Below are positions 20,501 to 31,833 of a DNA stretch of 64,000 nt, piece by piece. Every line of letters begins with the position of its first letter. Position 1 is the first letter of the stretch. A program made the translations under genes and the position numbers. This stretch comes from Corythoichthys intestinalis (Eukaryota; Chordata; Actinopteri; Syngnathiformes; Syngnathidae): assembly GCF_030265065.1 (NCBI RefSeq), contig NC_080400.1, positions 52,499,001 to 52,563,000 on the forward strand, written 5' to 3'. Below the pieces are notes generated by a model. The model was not told where the DNA came from, searched no databases, and saw only the letters and a list, made by a program, of their open reading frames with translations.

Positions 20501-23500
20501 GGCTAAAATCACACACAAAAGTATCGCATCAGGTGCACATGATTAGAACATCATTACCCAGTGTTTTGAAGGAGGCTTGCTTTATTTAAATCTCACATTT
20601 AGTATGATGTGCCCCTGACTGTTTAAGTGAGCGAAAACACCATGGTGAGATCAAAGGAGCTGTCTGAGCCCTTCAGAAAGAAGATTGTGGACGCTTATGA
20701 GTCTGCTAAGGGATTTCAAAAGATCTCAAAATAATATAAAATCAGCCATTCTACTGTATGGAAAATAGTCTACAAGTGGAGGACATTTAAAACAACTGCC
20801 AACATGCCCAGGTCTGGCCGTCCAAGCATGTTCATCCCGAGAGCAGACTTCAAAATGCTAAAAGAAGTCTCCAAAAACCCCTAAAATTTCATCACGGGAC
20901 CTACAGCAGGCTCTTGCTACTGTTGATGTGAAAGTGCTTGCCTCTCCAATCATAAAGAGACTTCACAAATTTAACATTCATGGGAAATGTGCAAGAAGGA
21001 AACTTTTGCTCGCCAAGAAGAACACGAAGGCCAGACTGAAGTTTACCAAAGCGAATGCAGACAAAGACCAGGACTTCTGGAATAATGTTCTTTGGACAGA
21101 TGAATCTAAAATTGAATTTTTTGGACACCTGAACAGAGGACATGTTTGGCGTACACCCAATACAGCATTCCAGGAAAAGAACCTCATACCAACTCTGAAG
21201 CATGGAGGTGAAACTGTCATGGGTTGAGGATGCTTTGCTTAAGCATGACCTGGCCAGCGCACCATCATAGAATCCACCATTAATCATATCGTGTATCAGA
21301 GAGTGCTTGAGGAACATATGGGGTCATCTGTGAATTTTTTTTAAACTGAAGCGAAAGTGGACCATGCAACATGACAATGACCCAAAACATACCAGTAAAT
21401 CCACCAAGGATTTGGCTGAAAAGGAAGAAATTGAGAGTCCTGGAATGGCCGAGTCAAAGCCCAGATCTTAATCCCATTCAGATGCTATGGGGTGACTTGA
21501 GATGGGCTGTACCTGCAAGAAACCCCACAAACATCTCACAACTGAAAGTATTCTGCGTTGAGAAGTCGGGCAAACTTTCTTCAGACCGATGTAAAAACTG
21601 GTAGATGGCTACAAAAACCGTCTCACTGAAGTTATTTCAGCCAAAGGGGGTAACACTAACTATTAGGTAGTAGAGTGTCCTAACTTTTTCCTCAGTTAGA
21701 ATATGTATTTTTGTTGACATATTAACTTTATTGAGCAAAACAATGTTAGTTTTTGTTGTCTACCTGTAATTAAATCACTTTCTTTTCCACAGATAAAGAA
21801 AAACAAGATCAGACATTGATATGTGAAAATTTCTTAATAAAGAACTGTAAATTTAATTGGGTGTCCTAATTTTTTCACTTGACTGTATAGGCCCTTCCAG
21901 AAGTTCACAAAACCCAGCACAGCACAGAAATTCCCTGAGCTTAATTTACGTTGTGCTGAATCCATTTTTGGAGATTCTGTGGATTCCTCTGGTTTGATTT
22001 TGCAGTTTAACTGGGTCGGCACACTTCTTACTTCAGCCGAACTTCATGTTATTGTGTCTTAACCGGAAGTCCGTACCAGAAAACTTCAAAGATGACTCCG
22101 CCCATTTTTCGCTCAGGAAACTTGTCTTCAAATTTTAAACATTGTGGAAATAATAACTACAAACTGTAGCACATGCAAACTGACTTTATAGAAAACTAAA
22201 ACAACACTGTAAATTAAAGTGTAGTCTACTCATTGATCAATTTCCCTCTTCAACTATCACTTTTATCGCTCTCTTTATGTATCACTCTCGTGACATGCAA
22301 ACGTACACGTGCATGTGCACGCGCACTAAACGTAGCGCCACCGCTACTTTAGTGACAGCGCCTGTTGTCGTGCCCGCTTTTGCTGATGCTGTACAGGGTT
22401 TTGTGTGAATTTAAGGCATACCTCGGCTGAACAATCATCTTGCGTTGTCGATAATAACGAGCGCGGTGTATACGTTGCATGATGTCATGTCCCGGCACGC
22501 CTTCCCATCTAGATGCTCCAAATATCTTGGTAGCGTTCTCCGGTGGGGTAAAAACCTGGCTGTCGAGTTGGAATTCGCTCACCTGGAGGGTATGGCAGAT
22601 GGAGGCTGAGTTAGTACGTCCACACCAAACCTGAGCGAAAATCCAAAAAACTCTACGTCAGGATGCTGCTGTTGGAGCTCGTTCATCATGGACACCAAGT
22701 CGTCATGGCGATATGGCATGATGATCTCGTCCACGTCGTTCAGGAGGACATAGCGCGAGCGCTCCATGGAACGGTAGATGCAGTCGTTCAGCGTGACCAG
22801 CTGCCCGAAGTAGTGCACGTCGGCGTGGCTCGTTGATGGAAGCCACCCGGGAGCCACATGGAGGAACTTGTCGATGGGCCAAGGGATGATCTCAACCAAG
22901 CCATCCTGACCGTAGCTCCGCAATAAGCGGGCCACTTCTGGGCCACTGCTGGTGTTGTATAGCACCACTTTGTCCACGCCCAGCAACCTGAAGAAGGGCA
23001 GTACTGGATCATCATACTCACATTTTCAAATCGGTATCCGTAATCAAAAAAGTACCACTTTTGATACGACATAAATAAAAAGTGACCGATGAATGCCACA
23101 AAATCTATAGGAACTTGTGACCCAGATTACAGAGGAAGCCCCCATATGCTTAGAAAGTCACTCAAAATGCACAAGTACTATCCCAAAATGGGAGTGACCT
23201 GAAATTGGACTGAAATCTACAAGGAAGTGATTGATAAATTCCCCAAAGTCAACAGAAAGTGACCTGGAATTGAACCGAAATCAATAGAAAGTGACCCAAA
23301 TTGAACAGGAAGCCCCAAAATTAGCAGAAAGGCAATCAAAATCAGCAGGAAATGACCCAGAAATTCCCCCAAATAACCAGAAAGCATCCTCCCAAAAATA
23401 GTACAATATGGTAACAGCGTTACCACCACCATCCACCGACAAAACCACAGGAAGACCAAATGAGGAATGCCGACCTGTACATCTCCAGGACCTGCGCTGT

Positions 23501-24715
23501 CCGGAGGACATCGTTGAAAGGTTCGTACATGACAGAGATGCATACTGTCAAGTTGAACTCGAATTTTCTCTCCACCTTTGCCCCCTGCTTCTGGTTCCTC
23601 ACGGGCAGCCACGTTAGGTTCTCCGTATCGTTGCGGTGATCAGACGGCACCACGGCCACGTGAGAATCTCGGCAATCCACCGGAATCTGACACGTGATGT
23701 ATGTGCTGACGTACTTGTAGCCCCAGAGGTGGGGATGTGGCGCCACCCTCGCCGGGCTCACTTGAGTCAATGAATCCCGGCAACAGAAGACGCAGTGCAG
23801 CTGCGGCAAGGGGTACCTCTTGACGATGGAGATGACTCGCATGTCCTTGCCAGTGTACCTCCCGTCCACGTAGGCTGACACCAGCAGGTGCTCTGTGCCG
23901 GTCAGACGCGTGATAGGATCATCGCTCACCCGGACGGGGCATGCTGCATGTGGTACCATAATCACGGGTGGCACCATGACCCCAGGGGAAACCTTGGCTG
24001 TCAGTGGAACCTTTACCAGAGGGGGCACCTTGACTGCTGGGGGAACCTTAGCCTCAAGGGGCACATTGACCACAGGGGGAACCTTGACTTCAGGGAGCAC
24101 CTTCATACTAGAGGGAACCTTGACTACGGGAGTTACCGGGACTGCAGGGGGCACCTTGACTGCAGGGAGAACCTTGCCTGTTTGGGGCACCTTAACTGGA
24201 GGGGGTACTGGGGGTACCTTCAACCCAGAGGGAACCTTGACAGTAGGTGGTACTGTGACTGTTTGGGGTACCTTGACCTCAGAGGGTACCTTCAACCCAG
24301 GGGGCACCTTTACTCCTGGAGTAACTTTGACTGCAGGGGGCACTGTGATCATGTGGGGCACCTTGACCTCAGGGGTTTCCTTGAACCCAGTGGGAAGCTT
24401 GACTGCAGGGGGTTCTGTGTCTGAGTGGTGCACCTCCATTGTGTTGGGCACTGTGACTGCTGAGGGAACCTTGACCACCGGAGGCACAGTGAACACGGGG
24501 GGTACCTTGACCGTTTGAGGCATCCTGACACCAGGGGACACATTTACTGAGTTGGATAGCATGACTGTAGGGTCCACCCTGACCGCATGGGCCACCTTGA
24601 AAGCGGGTTGGCGAAACCCACCAGTACTCATTGTGCTGATCCAGTAGATGAAGCTGACCAAGGTGACCATAGCACAGAAGCACAATTTCTTATCAAAGCC
24701 GGTGCATTTTTTCAT
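17579..24715 (-). CDS. Glycosyltransferase family 92 protein (exons 24715-23475, 22987-22583, about 22582-22422, 17819-17579)
   Basis: A type II Golgi-type enzyme of the GT92 (DUF23) family; the sugar and acceptor cannot be told. The N-terminus MKKCTGFDKK is followed by a membrane anchor (residues about 11-27) and then a stem of about 35 VxVPxx hexapeptides (residues about 40-265). The catalytic domain starts near residue 274 (HLLVSAYVDGRYTGKDMRV). It continues with VMYEPFNDVLRTAQVLEMYR, spliced in phase 2 to LLGVDKVVLYN, then FGQLVTLNDCIYRS, YVLLNDVDEIIMP (acidic motif), SRWEGVPGHDIM and KMIVQPR. The last exon joins in phase 2 to LTEETSVHLVTR and CRVVHVRD. Near 22583-22640 the frame shifts by one base, with no usable intron between exons 2 and 3. 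That could be decay, a sequencing error or an odd splice. A CAG/TCAAG acceptor just upstream of the ATG hints at a 5'-UTR exon. Confidence 0.8.
18194..18640. repeat. Inverted pair of about 55-bp segments inside the GT92 intron
   Basis: The minus strand of about 18194-18255 and the plus strand of about 18583-18640 share ATAATTTTTGACGAGGGTAA / ACAATTTTTGACGGGGGTAA and the following TTGGCA/TTGGCAAGACACCG. Both read GTIFDxGNYIGxTP in one frame. The family is not recognised. Confidence 0.55.
19840..20060. repeat. Dispersed hairpin repeat plus AGGAAGTGA-type tail
   Basis: The block ATCCAAACCATTGGAAG, then CTCCCACCTCCAATGGATTGG is an inverted repeat, followed by CACTTCCTG units. It is the same composite as at 36605-37165 and 48998-49340. 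Confidence 0.55.
20277..21885 (+). mobile_element. Tc1-like element, fourth family, inside the GT92 intron
   Basis: Ends CAGTCATGTAAAAAAATTAG and TAATTTTTTCACTTGACTG are flanked by TA (20275-20276, 21886-21887). It carries a degraded transposase. Confidence 0.9.
20642..21663 (+). pseudogene. Degraded Tc1-like transposase (fourth family)
   Basis: It starts MVRSKELSEPFRKKIVDAY with a helix-turn-helix, contains VLWTDESKIEFFGHL and ends after DLNPIQMLWGDL (the E of the DDE triad is Q here). Early stops and several frameshifts are visible, so it is inactive. Confidence 0.88.
23100..23400. repeat. Degenerate repeats with AGGAAGTGACC/AGAAAGTGACC core in the GT92 intron
   Basis: About eight spaced units such as AAGGAAGTGATT, ACAGAAAGTGACCTGG, ATAGAAAGTGACCC and ACAGGAAGCCCC occur at roughly 40-bp spacing. 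The same tract type occurs at about 36825-37165 and 49140-49340. Confidence 0.6.
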
Positions 24716-24763
24716 CTTGACTGAGGGACAGGTGATCCTAAGGTGAGGCACAAATAGGAAATA

Positions 24764-25625
24764 CACTGCTCAAAAAATTAGAGGATTTTTAGTTTAGCAA
24801 CCCTATCAGGCAAACTTCTGGGATTTTGATTTGGTCAAGAAGGTTGTTAATTAGCTTCAGCTGTTTTGTTGTAAATGAAATCAACCAATGAGGCATCAGT
24901 GGGGTAACAATGAGACAACCCCCAAAACAGGAATGTTTTTCCAGGTTGAGGCCACTGATACTTTTTTCATCCATCCATCCATCCATCCATCCATCCATCC
25001 ATCCATCCATCCATCCATCCATCCATCCATCCATCCATCCATCCATCCATCCATCCATCCATCCATCCATCCATCCATCCATCCATCCATCCATCATCTG
25101 CCACCCAGCCAGCCATCCATCCATCCATCCATCCATCCATCCATCCATCCATCCATCCATCCATCCATCCATCCATCCATCCATCCATCCATCCATCCAT
25201 CCATCTCAGCTCCATCTTCACCACTACGGACCGGTGCAGAGTCTGCATAACTGCAGACACTGCATCGATCCGTCTGTCGATCTCCCGCTCCCTCCTACCC
25301 TCACTTGTTAACAAGACCCCAAGATCTTTGGAGTCATACTTTTTTTCCTAATCTTTTTTGGCTTATTTTGTACTGACTGACATTCTACTGCTGTAGTTTT
25401 TCATTTTCCAGAATGACACATCAATACGTGCTGTTGCAAGATGTTTTGCTGTGTTTCCGAGCACAAGATGGAGGAGATTACAGGAGAAAGATAGTTACTC
25501 CAGGAAAGCCAGACAGAGCTGTAGAAGATTCTTCAACTCTTTGCAGGATCAGTATAGGCTCCTTTGTGCAAGCCGGAACAGAATGAGCACTACCAGAGCT
25601 CTACAAAATGACCTCCATGAAGTTG
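24764..25625 (+). mobile_element. Tc1-like remnant, fifth family, interrupted by a microsatellite
   Basis: The left end CACTGCTCAAAAAATTAGAGG after TA is the start of a known fish Tc1 type. After the (TCCA)n tract, 25398-25620 matches the 5' gene region of that type (AGAATGACACATCAATACGT, then ACAGAGCTGTAGAAG and GAGCACTACCAGAGCTCTAC). The right end is missing. Confidence 0.7.
24969..25204. repeat. (TCCA)n tetranucleotide microsatellite with one interruption
   Basis: About 57 repeats in two blocks (24969-25095 and 25114-25204) are separated by a short CTGCCACCCAGCCAG interruption. It produces false frames reading IHPS or MDGW repeats. Confidence 0.97.
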
Positions 25626-25639
25626 GACTGAAATTTATA

Positions 25640-26015
25640 TCAAAATTATGTAAATTATTTGTGCTAAGTTTGTTCTGGTTTGTGTTGTAAAACATTTAGT
25701 TTGTGCTGCTATTGTTTTTTAGATGTTTAGATTTCTTTCATAGGTCAATCTGAGCCCCCCCTCATTTTGATCTGAACCGGCTAAAAATGGTGTCAATCGT
25801 TTGTCCTTTGTTTGTTCTGGTTTGTGCCGCAAAATTTTTTGTTTGGGCTGCAAAGGTTTTGTGGATATTCTGCTATTGATTTGCAGTGATGATGACGCAG
25901 CACCCCAACTACGGCGGAGCGGAACCACAATGGTGCCATTCGTTTGTGCCGGCTTGTGCTGCTACGGTTTTTCAGTTATTACAATTTTTTTTAAAGGTCA
26001 TCCATAGTTTACCCA
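25640..26015. repeat. Dispersed repeat shared with 33380-33790 and 33890-34030
   Basis: Shared tracts are TTTGTTCTGGTTTGTG, CAGCACCCCAACTACGGCGG / CAGCCCCATTTACGGCGG and GAACCACAATGGTGCCATTC / GAACCACAATGATGCCATTC. The family is not identified. Confidence 0.6.
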
Positions 26016-26019
26016 GCAC

Positions 26020-27700
26020 CCTAACAATGGATTGCAATGAGCATAAATTTACCGGAAACTTGTTTGTGGCGGTTACGACAGCAATGGAAAATAAATAAAA
26101 TGTGAGACATCCTTTTATGAAAATGTTCAAGGGCAGACGATATGCCAAAGGGCAGTCTTTTGAAGTAGTAGCGGCCCTCTGGCGTGATAAATGTTGTCAG
26201 CAGCATCAACTCCTTGTGTAGTGGCACCTGCCAGAAGTCTGATGTCCCGTCCAATTTAGAGAAGAGTCTGGCTCCTTCCAGTTTGGCCAGCGTTTCGTAC
26301 ATTGCCAGTAGGATGTGTCTCTCTCTGAGGACATTTTCATTCAAGTGAGTCAAATCTACACAGATGCGTGTTATTCCTGAGGGCTTCACTATCGGCACCA
26401 TGCCCACGCACCACTCTGTGGAATCTTCCATGCGAGCTATAACTCCCAACTTCTCCATTCTATTCTGCTCCTCTTTTACTTCGGCTCGGAGAGGAATGGC
26501 CACTCTCCGAGGTGCTGATAGTGCGTAGGACAGGGTGTCTACTTTAAGCTTGATTTTGTATTCGCCCGTGAGCTGGCCTAGCCCTATAAAGACATCTGGG
26601 TTTTTTGAGCGGAACATTGCCTCTGAGTCATCTATGCTGTTTAGCTAAGGAATGATGTGGAGGCCCAGCAGAGATGTGGTGAGATCCTTCACGATGAAGA
26701 CGTCCTCTTCAATCTTCCTGTCTCCCCTATGGATGACTGCTGTCACTTGCCCCATGACCTTCAGCGGTTGGTTAGCTGGCCCCACAAGAGGCCTGCGTGC
26801 TGCTGTGTAACTACCATGTTTGTGTTAATCATATTCCATTTTAGGAATGGCTGTCACAGAAGCACAAGTGTCCACTTTAAAATTTACTGGCTCACCATTT
26901 ACAGCAAGTGTCTCAGTCCATGTAGACGACCGTGGATGGTTCACAGCTCCCAAATAAGCTGCTGAGCCATCCTCCTCTATGGATTCTAAATTTTGAGCAG
27001 ATCTGCACACTGCAGCAAAGTGTCCCTTTTTTTAAACATTTCCTGCTCTCAACGTCTTTTGCTGGGCAGTCGAATGTTTTGGGTTTTTTCCGCATTTTCC
27101 ACACTGTTTTGCTTTGGCGGCCATCTGCTGCGGGTGGGAGGGGCCGAATCCAAGCCCAGACTTTTTCTCGCTTGGCTTACTCCTGCTATGGGAGATTGCA
27201 TCCACATGCCCCGATGCTTCGGTTGAGCGGGGAACTGCTGCCTCACTTGAGTTACTGCTGTCGTTGAATCCAACTTTTCATTTAGCTGCAATTTTTAGAC
27301 AATTTAGAATCACGTATGCCCACGACAATCCTGTCTCGGATCAATTCCTCGCCTAGGACACCGAAATTGCAGTGTTCGGCAAGTTTATGCACTGAGGTGA
27401 TAAAGTTTTCAGCCAATTCTCCGACTTCTTGGCATCTCTTATTAAATTTGGCTCATTCATAAATTATGTTGTGGACGCCAACAAAGTGCTCATTGAAAGC
27501 CTTTTTTACTTCATCATAATTGTTCTTTTTAGCCGCCTCTAATTGAAAAGAGTTCAAAATGTTGTCTGCCTTTTCGCCCATTGTGTAAATAAGAGAGTTT
27601 ACTTGGTAACCGCTGTCACTTTCCTTCAGTCCTGAAGCGAGTCTGAAGCGCTCAAAATGTTGAATCCAGGTGGGCCACAATCTCGACTCTTTAAGTCAAA
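26020..27700 (-). mobile_element. Ty3/Gypsy-like gag-pol fossil
   Basis: Read on the minus strand, it has a gag-like part (FERFRLASGLKESDSGYQ), a protease-like stretch (VNFKVDTCASVTAIP) and a reverse transcriptase (CVDLTHLNENVLRERH, then LFSKLDGTSDFWQVPL and RLPFGISSA). The parts are in the usual order. LTRs were not found. It is broken, with several breaks, and old. Confidence 0.85.
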
Positions 27701-27814
27701 AGCTCCAGGTGGTGTGATTGTGAAGAAGTGTTCCATATTATCGGTGTTTTTAGCTGGTCGCTAGCTCCTTAGCTTTCGCTGACTTTGCACCGTTCTCTCC
27801 ACCGCGGCTCACAA

Positions 27815-27975
27815 CTCGCACGTAATCCACCACCGACATAAATTTCAAAACGCTGTAAAGCCCAGATAAAGCCTAAAGCCTCCTCCTCAATTACAGAATA
27901 ATTCAACTGATGTTTGTTAAATTTCCGAGAGAATAAACTAACCGGACACTCAACATTAGAATCATTGTCCTGTCC
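27815..27975 (-). mobile_element. Separate Gypsy-like RNase H fossil fragment
   Basis: The minus strand reads LFSRKFNKHQLNYSVIEEEA and LGFIWALQRFE, an RNase H piece. It lies upstream of the gag part of the neighbouring fossil, so it is out of order and comes from another insertion. Confidence 0.7.
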
Positions 27976-28078
27976 AACCGTATGGCTTCGTGTGGCTCAT
28001 CAGTGCTGACGAGTTCGGTCGGAAAGCCGGCCCAATGTTTATTCTTAGGTGTCCTTTTATCCTGGTAGCCTCCCTTTT

Positions 28079-28350
28079 TTCAGTTCAGTTCAGTTCAGTT
28101 TAAGTTTATTGTCCCCTAAGATGGGGAAACTTGTCTTAAAGCAGGTAAGCATACAGATAACCCAACAAATAACTCATACACATACAATAAATAACACAGA
28201 CTACAATTTAAAAATGCAATGGACAGCTTCGCATCAAGTGCAAGAAGAATTGTGCAAATTTAGCAATTTAATTGCATTTGGTAAGAAGGAGTTCTTTGTC
28301 CTGTTGGACTTAAAACCAGGGACTCTGAATCCCCTGCCTGAAGGGAGGAC
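28079..28350 (-). mobile_element. 5'-truncated LINE 3' end with (CTGAA)n tail
   Basis: On the minus strand the reverse-transcriptase C-terminus (TKNSFLPNAIKLLNLHNSS) is followed by about 200 bp of 3' UTR. This ends in GGGGACAATAAACTTAAACT and a (TGAAC)n repeat, seen as (TTCAG)n at 28079-28101 on the plus strand. This is the usual end of an L2/CR1-type LINE. Confidence 0.65.
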
Positions 28351-28429
28351 CTTTTTTTTTCTCAGACAAAACTGTTTGTCTCTTTTGTTGCTTTGCTATC
28401 TTTGCAGAATTCAAACAAAAGCGTTCGAG

Positions 28430-29585
28430 GTGGGTCCCACACTTTTTCTCGATGGCGTGGCTCCTGGGGCGTGGCCTCCCCCTGCCTGGGCTGCTGGCCG
28501 CTGGAGTGGGGGGAAGTCGGGGCTCCGATCTCACGTCGCCCCGTGGCGGCTCCTTGGCATCCTCCTGCCTCCGCCTTCCCCTCTCTTCTCTGACTAGGTA
28601 TTCGCCCTGTGCTCCGTCGCGGATCGCTGGCTGGGCGCCGGTGTATCGGCTGGGTGTTGCCTGCTCCGGCGGGGGACCCTGCCCTGCCCTGGGCTTGGTG
28701 GGCCGCTGGGGGTCCCGTGGCGTGCCGGTTGGGGGGCTGCGGCTCGTGGGCCGGGTGGGCCGGTGGGGGTTGGGCGTGGGGTTGGTCGTGCGTCCCCTCT
28801 TGCCATCCCTGAAGGCCGGTTGATGGGTGCGAGGGTGGCCCGGTGGACCACCCTGGATCCCGAGGGGGGGGGACGATGGCTCCTTTGCTGGGCTGCGGGA
28901 AGAGGGATGGGCTGCGCTGAACCCCAGAACCCCCCAACCGCCCTCCCTCCCCGGGCCGGCTAGGTGGCGGCCGCGTGGTGTCTCCGCTCGTCTGCGTGGC
29001 TGTCGCGCACTTGGTAGGGCTCGTATGTGGCTGGATGTTATAGGGCGCGCTTGGGTGCGGGGTCCCGTTGCCGGGAGTGGCGATGGGGCGGCGTAGGGTC
29101 GGTCACCAATGGGCTTACACTCACAAGGGATTCACACGATTACTTGGTTCTAGTTCACAGAGCTGATTTGTGTACACTCTATCCCTTTCAATCACTTAGC
29201 TTATAGACTCCTCCACCCCCGTCCCGCTCTTTCCCTGGTCAACAGGCTCCCCACATGGTGTCAACCGGAAATACATTTAGCTGACGATAGCACCAACATA
29301 TTAGTAGTTAGTGTAGACGTTCAATGTATTTCTTGTTGTATGCTTGTGTTTCTTTTCTTTCTTCTCTTGTATTTCTTTTCTTCTGTTCCTCCATAACCCC
29401 TTCCTGTTCGCTGCTTTGTCATAATAAACGAGGTATGTTGAATGATCACAATGGGAGTATGTCATACTCTCAATGTGAAACATTCAAACTGTTGAGACCA
29501 ACCGGGCACTTAGACTTCTATTCTTCGTGTCAAACAGCTGAACAGGACAGGTTTAAAAAGAAGAAGAAAAAAAATAAGTGTTTGC
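28430..29585. repeat. GC-rich dispersed repeat with A-rich tail, copy 1
   Basis: It begins GTGGGTCCCACACTTTTT, runs through about 650 bp of very GC-rich sequence, and ends with ATGGTGTCAACCGGAAATAC, CCATAACCCCTTCCTG, AATAAACGAGG and an A-rich end. Similar parts are at 39632-40345 and 48515-49690. A retroelement 3' region is the most likely source. A proline/arginine-rich frame is open on the minus strand (28362-28937) and a related one is open in copy 2. Confidence 0.55.
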
Positions 29586-30191
29586 ATTGACATCCATCTT
29601 TATAATGAATGGGGGAAAGGCAAGGAGGTAGGTTTGCATAGGCACGTTAGGGACAAAACACTAGCAACTTTTCAGGATGCTCAAATTGTCCCCACCAACT
29701 TCCACCACTTCCCATAAGTTTTAATTGTTGTAATTTACCCCATAATTATTAAGTGAATTATTTTCATTATGTTCATATTTACATGTACCTCTTTTCACTT
29801 GCTGAATGTGACGGTCCATTTTTTTCCTCCTAAACACACATTTGATTGGCTAATGTCTTGGACCCACCCCAGACACCCACACATTAGATAAAGATATTAG
29901 AGAGAGGTTTTTTTTTCCAGCTAGCAGCAGCCACTGTAAGAAATGTAAAAATATGTCAATGTTGTGGAAGTGGGGAACACACCACTAATTTTGCTACTGA
30001 AAGTCTGACCTGCATCAGAGTTAGCATAACATTAAACTGTGTGAACTTGCTAACCTGCAAAACTCGAGTAGGTCGCTGCTTAAAGAGTCATTCTTTATAT
30101 TTTTTCTACTGTTGACGTTAATTAAACTGTGAGAAATGTAATGAACCGAGTTTTAACCCTTTCTTCCCAATTTTACTTTACATTTTGTTTA

Positions 30192-31743
30192 CAGTGGGGC
30201 AAATAAGTATTTAGTCAACCACTAATTGTGCAGGTTCTCCCACTCGAAAATATTAGAGAGGCCTGTAATTGTCAACATGGGTAAACCTCAACCATGAGCG
30301 ACAGAATGTGGAAAAAAACAACAGAAAATCACATTGTTTGCTTTTTAAACAATTCATTTGCAAATCATGGTGGAAAATAAGTATTTGGTCAATACCAAAA
30401 GTTCATCTCAATACTTTGTTATGTACCCTCTGTTGGCAATAACGGAGGCCAAACATTTTCAGTAACTCTTCACAAGCTTTTCACACACTGTTGCTGGGAT
30501 TTTGGCCCATTCCTCCATGCAGATCTCCCCTAGAGCAGGGATGTTTTGGGGCTGTCGTTGTGCAACACGGACTTTCAACTCCCTCCACAGATTTTCTATG
30601 GAGTTGATATCTGGAGACTGGCTAGGCCACTCCAGGACCTTGAAATGCTTCTTACGAAGCCACTCCTTTATTGCCCTGGCTGTGTGTATGGGATCCTTGT
30701 CATGCTGAAAGACCCAGCCACGTCTCATCTTCAATGCCCTTGCTGATGGAAGGAGATTTTCACTCAAAATCTCTCGATACATGGCCCCATTCATTCTTTC
30801 CTTTACACAGATCAGTCGTCCTGGTCCCTCTGCAGAAAAACAGCCCCAAAGCATGATGCTTCCACCTCCATGCTTCACAGTGGGTATAGTGTTCTTCGGA
30901 TGCAATTCAGTATACACAAGAACCTGTGTTTCTACCAAAAAGTTCTACTTTGGTTTCATCTGACCATAACACATTCTCCCAGTCCTCTTCTGGATCATCC
31001 AAATGCTCTCTAGCGAACCGCAGACGAGCCTGGACGTGTACTGGCTTCAGCAGGGGGACACGTCTGGCAGTGCAGGATTTGAGTCCCTGGTGGCGCATTG
31101 TGTTACTGATAGTAGCCTTTGTTACTGTGGTCCCAGCTCTCTGTAGGTCATTCACTAGGTTCCCCCGTGTGGTTCTGGAATTTTTGCTCACCGTTCTTGT
31201 TATCATTTTGACGCCACGGGGTGAGGTCTTGTATGGAGCCCCAGATCGAGGGAGATTATCAGTGGTCTTGTATGTCTTCCATTTTCTAATAATTGCTCCC
31301 GAAGTTGATTTCTTTACACCAAGCGTTTTACCTATTGCAAATTCAGTCTTCCCAGCCTGGTGCAGGTCTACAATTTTGTCTCTGGTGTCCTTCGACAGCT
31401 CTTTGGTCTTGGCCATAGTGGAGCTTGGAGTGTGACTGACTGAGATTGTGGACAGGTGTCGTTTATACCGCTAATGAGTTAAAACAGGTGCCATTAATAC
31501 AGGTAACGAGTGGAGCCTCGTTAGACCTCGTTAGAAGAAGTTAGACCTCTTTGACAGTCAGAAATCTTGCTTGTTTGTAGGTGACCAAATACTTATTTTC
31601 CACTCTAATTTGGACAACACTAGCATAACAACAATAACAATGTGATTTTCAGTTTTTTTTCCACATTCTGTCTCTCATGGTTGAGTATTACTCATGTTGA
31701 CAATTACAGGCCTCGCTAATCTTTTCAAGGCAGAGAACTTGCA

Positions 31744-31747
<4 letters not shown>
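30192..31747 (-). mobile_element. Tc1-like element, third family, best-preserved copy
   Basis: The left end after TA reads CAGTGGGGCAAATAAGTAT. The right end stops inside the terminal repeat (GAGAACTTGCACCAA) and runs into (TA)n, so the last bases are lost. It sits inside the hAT-like element of 29621-32351. Confidence 0.9.
30427..31416 (-). pseudogene. Tc1-like transposase (third family), frameshifted
   Basis: The N-terminal frame (31416 down to 30907) begins [19 protein letters not shown] with a helix-turn-helix and reaches [18 protein letters not shown]. There a deletion of about 14 bp removes the WRRK region and shifts the frame. The C-terminal frame (30938-30459) holds [19 protein letters not shown] and IENLWREL. 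It stops at KSY, where an arginine codon has become TGA. Confidence 0.9.

Positions 31748-31823
<76 letters not shown>
31748..31823. repeat. (TA)n microsatellite at the Tc1 edge
   Basis: A near-perfect (TA)n run begins where the Tc1 terminal repeat is cut off, a likely growth or slippage of the TA target. Confidence 0.95.

Positions 31824-31833
<10 letters not shown>

Noticed and set aside
23895-24518. 207- and 178-residue plus-strand frames over the repeat stem
   Set aside because: They are shadow frames of the GT92 hexapeptide repeat on the other strand.
24969-25204. Regular repeats that might suggest a CRISPR array
   Set aside because: The unit is 4 bp with no spacers and the genome is a vertebrate.
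24888-25314. Long open frames of IHPS or MDGW repeats
   Set aside because: They are translations of the (TCCA)n microsatellite in several frames and carry no coding signal.
28049-28597. 182-residue plus-strand frame as a gene
   Set aside because: It overlaps a LINE 3' end in antisense and the GC-rich repeat; no domain is seen.
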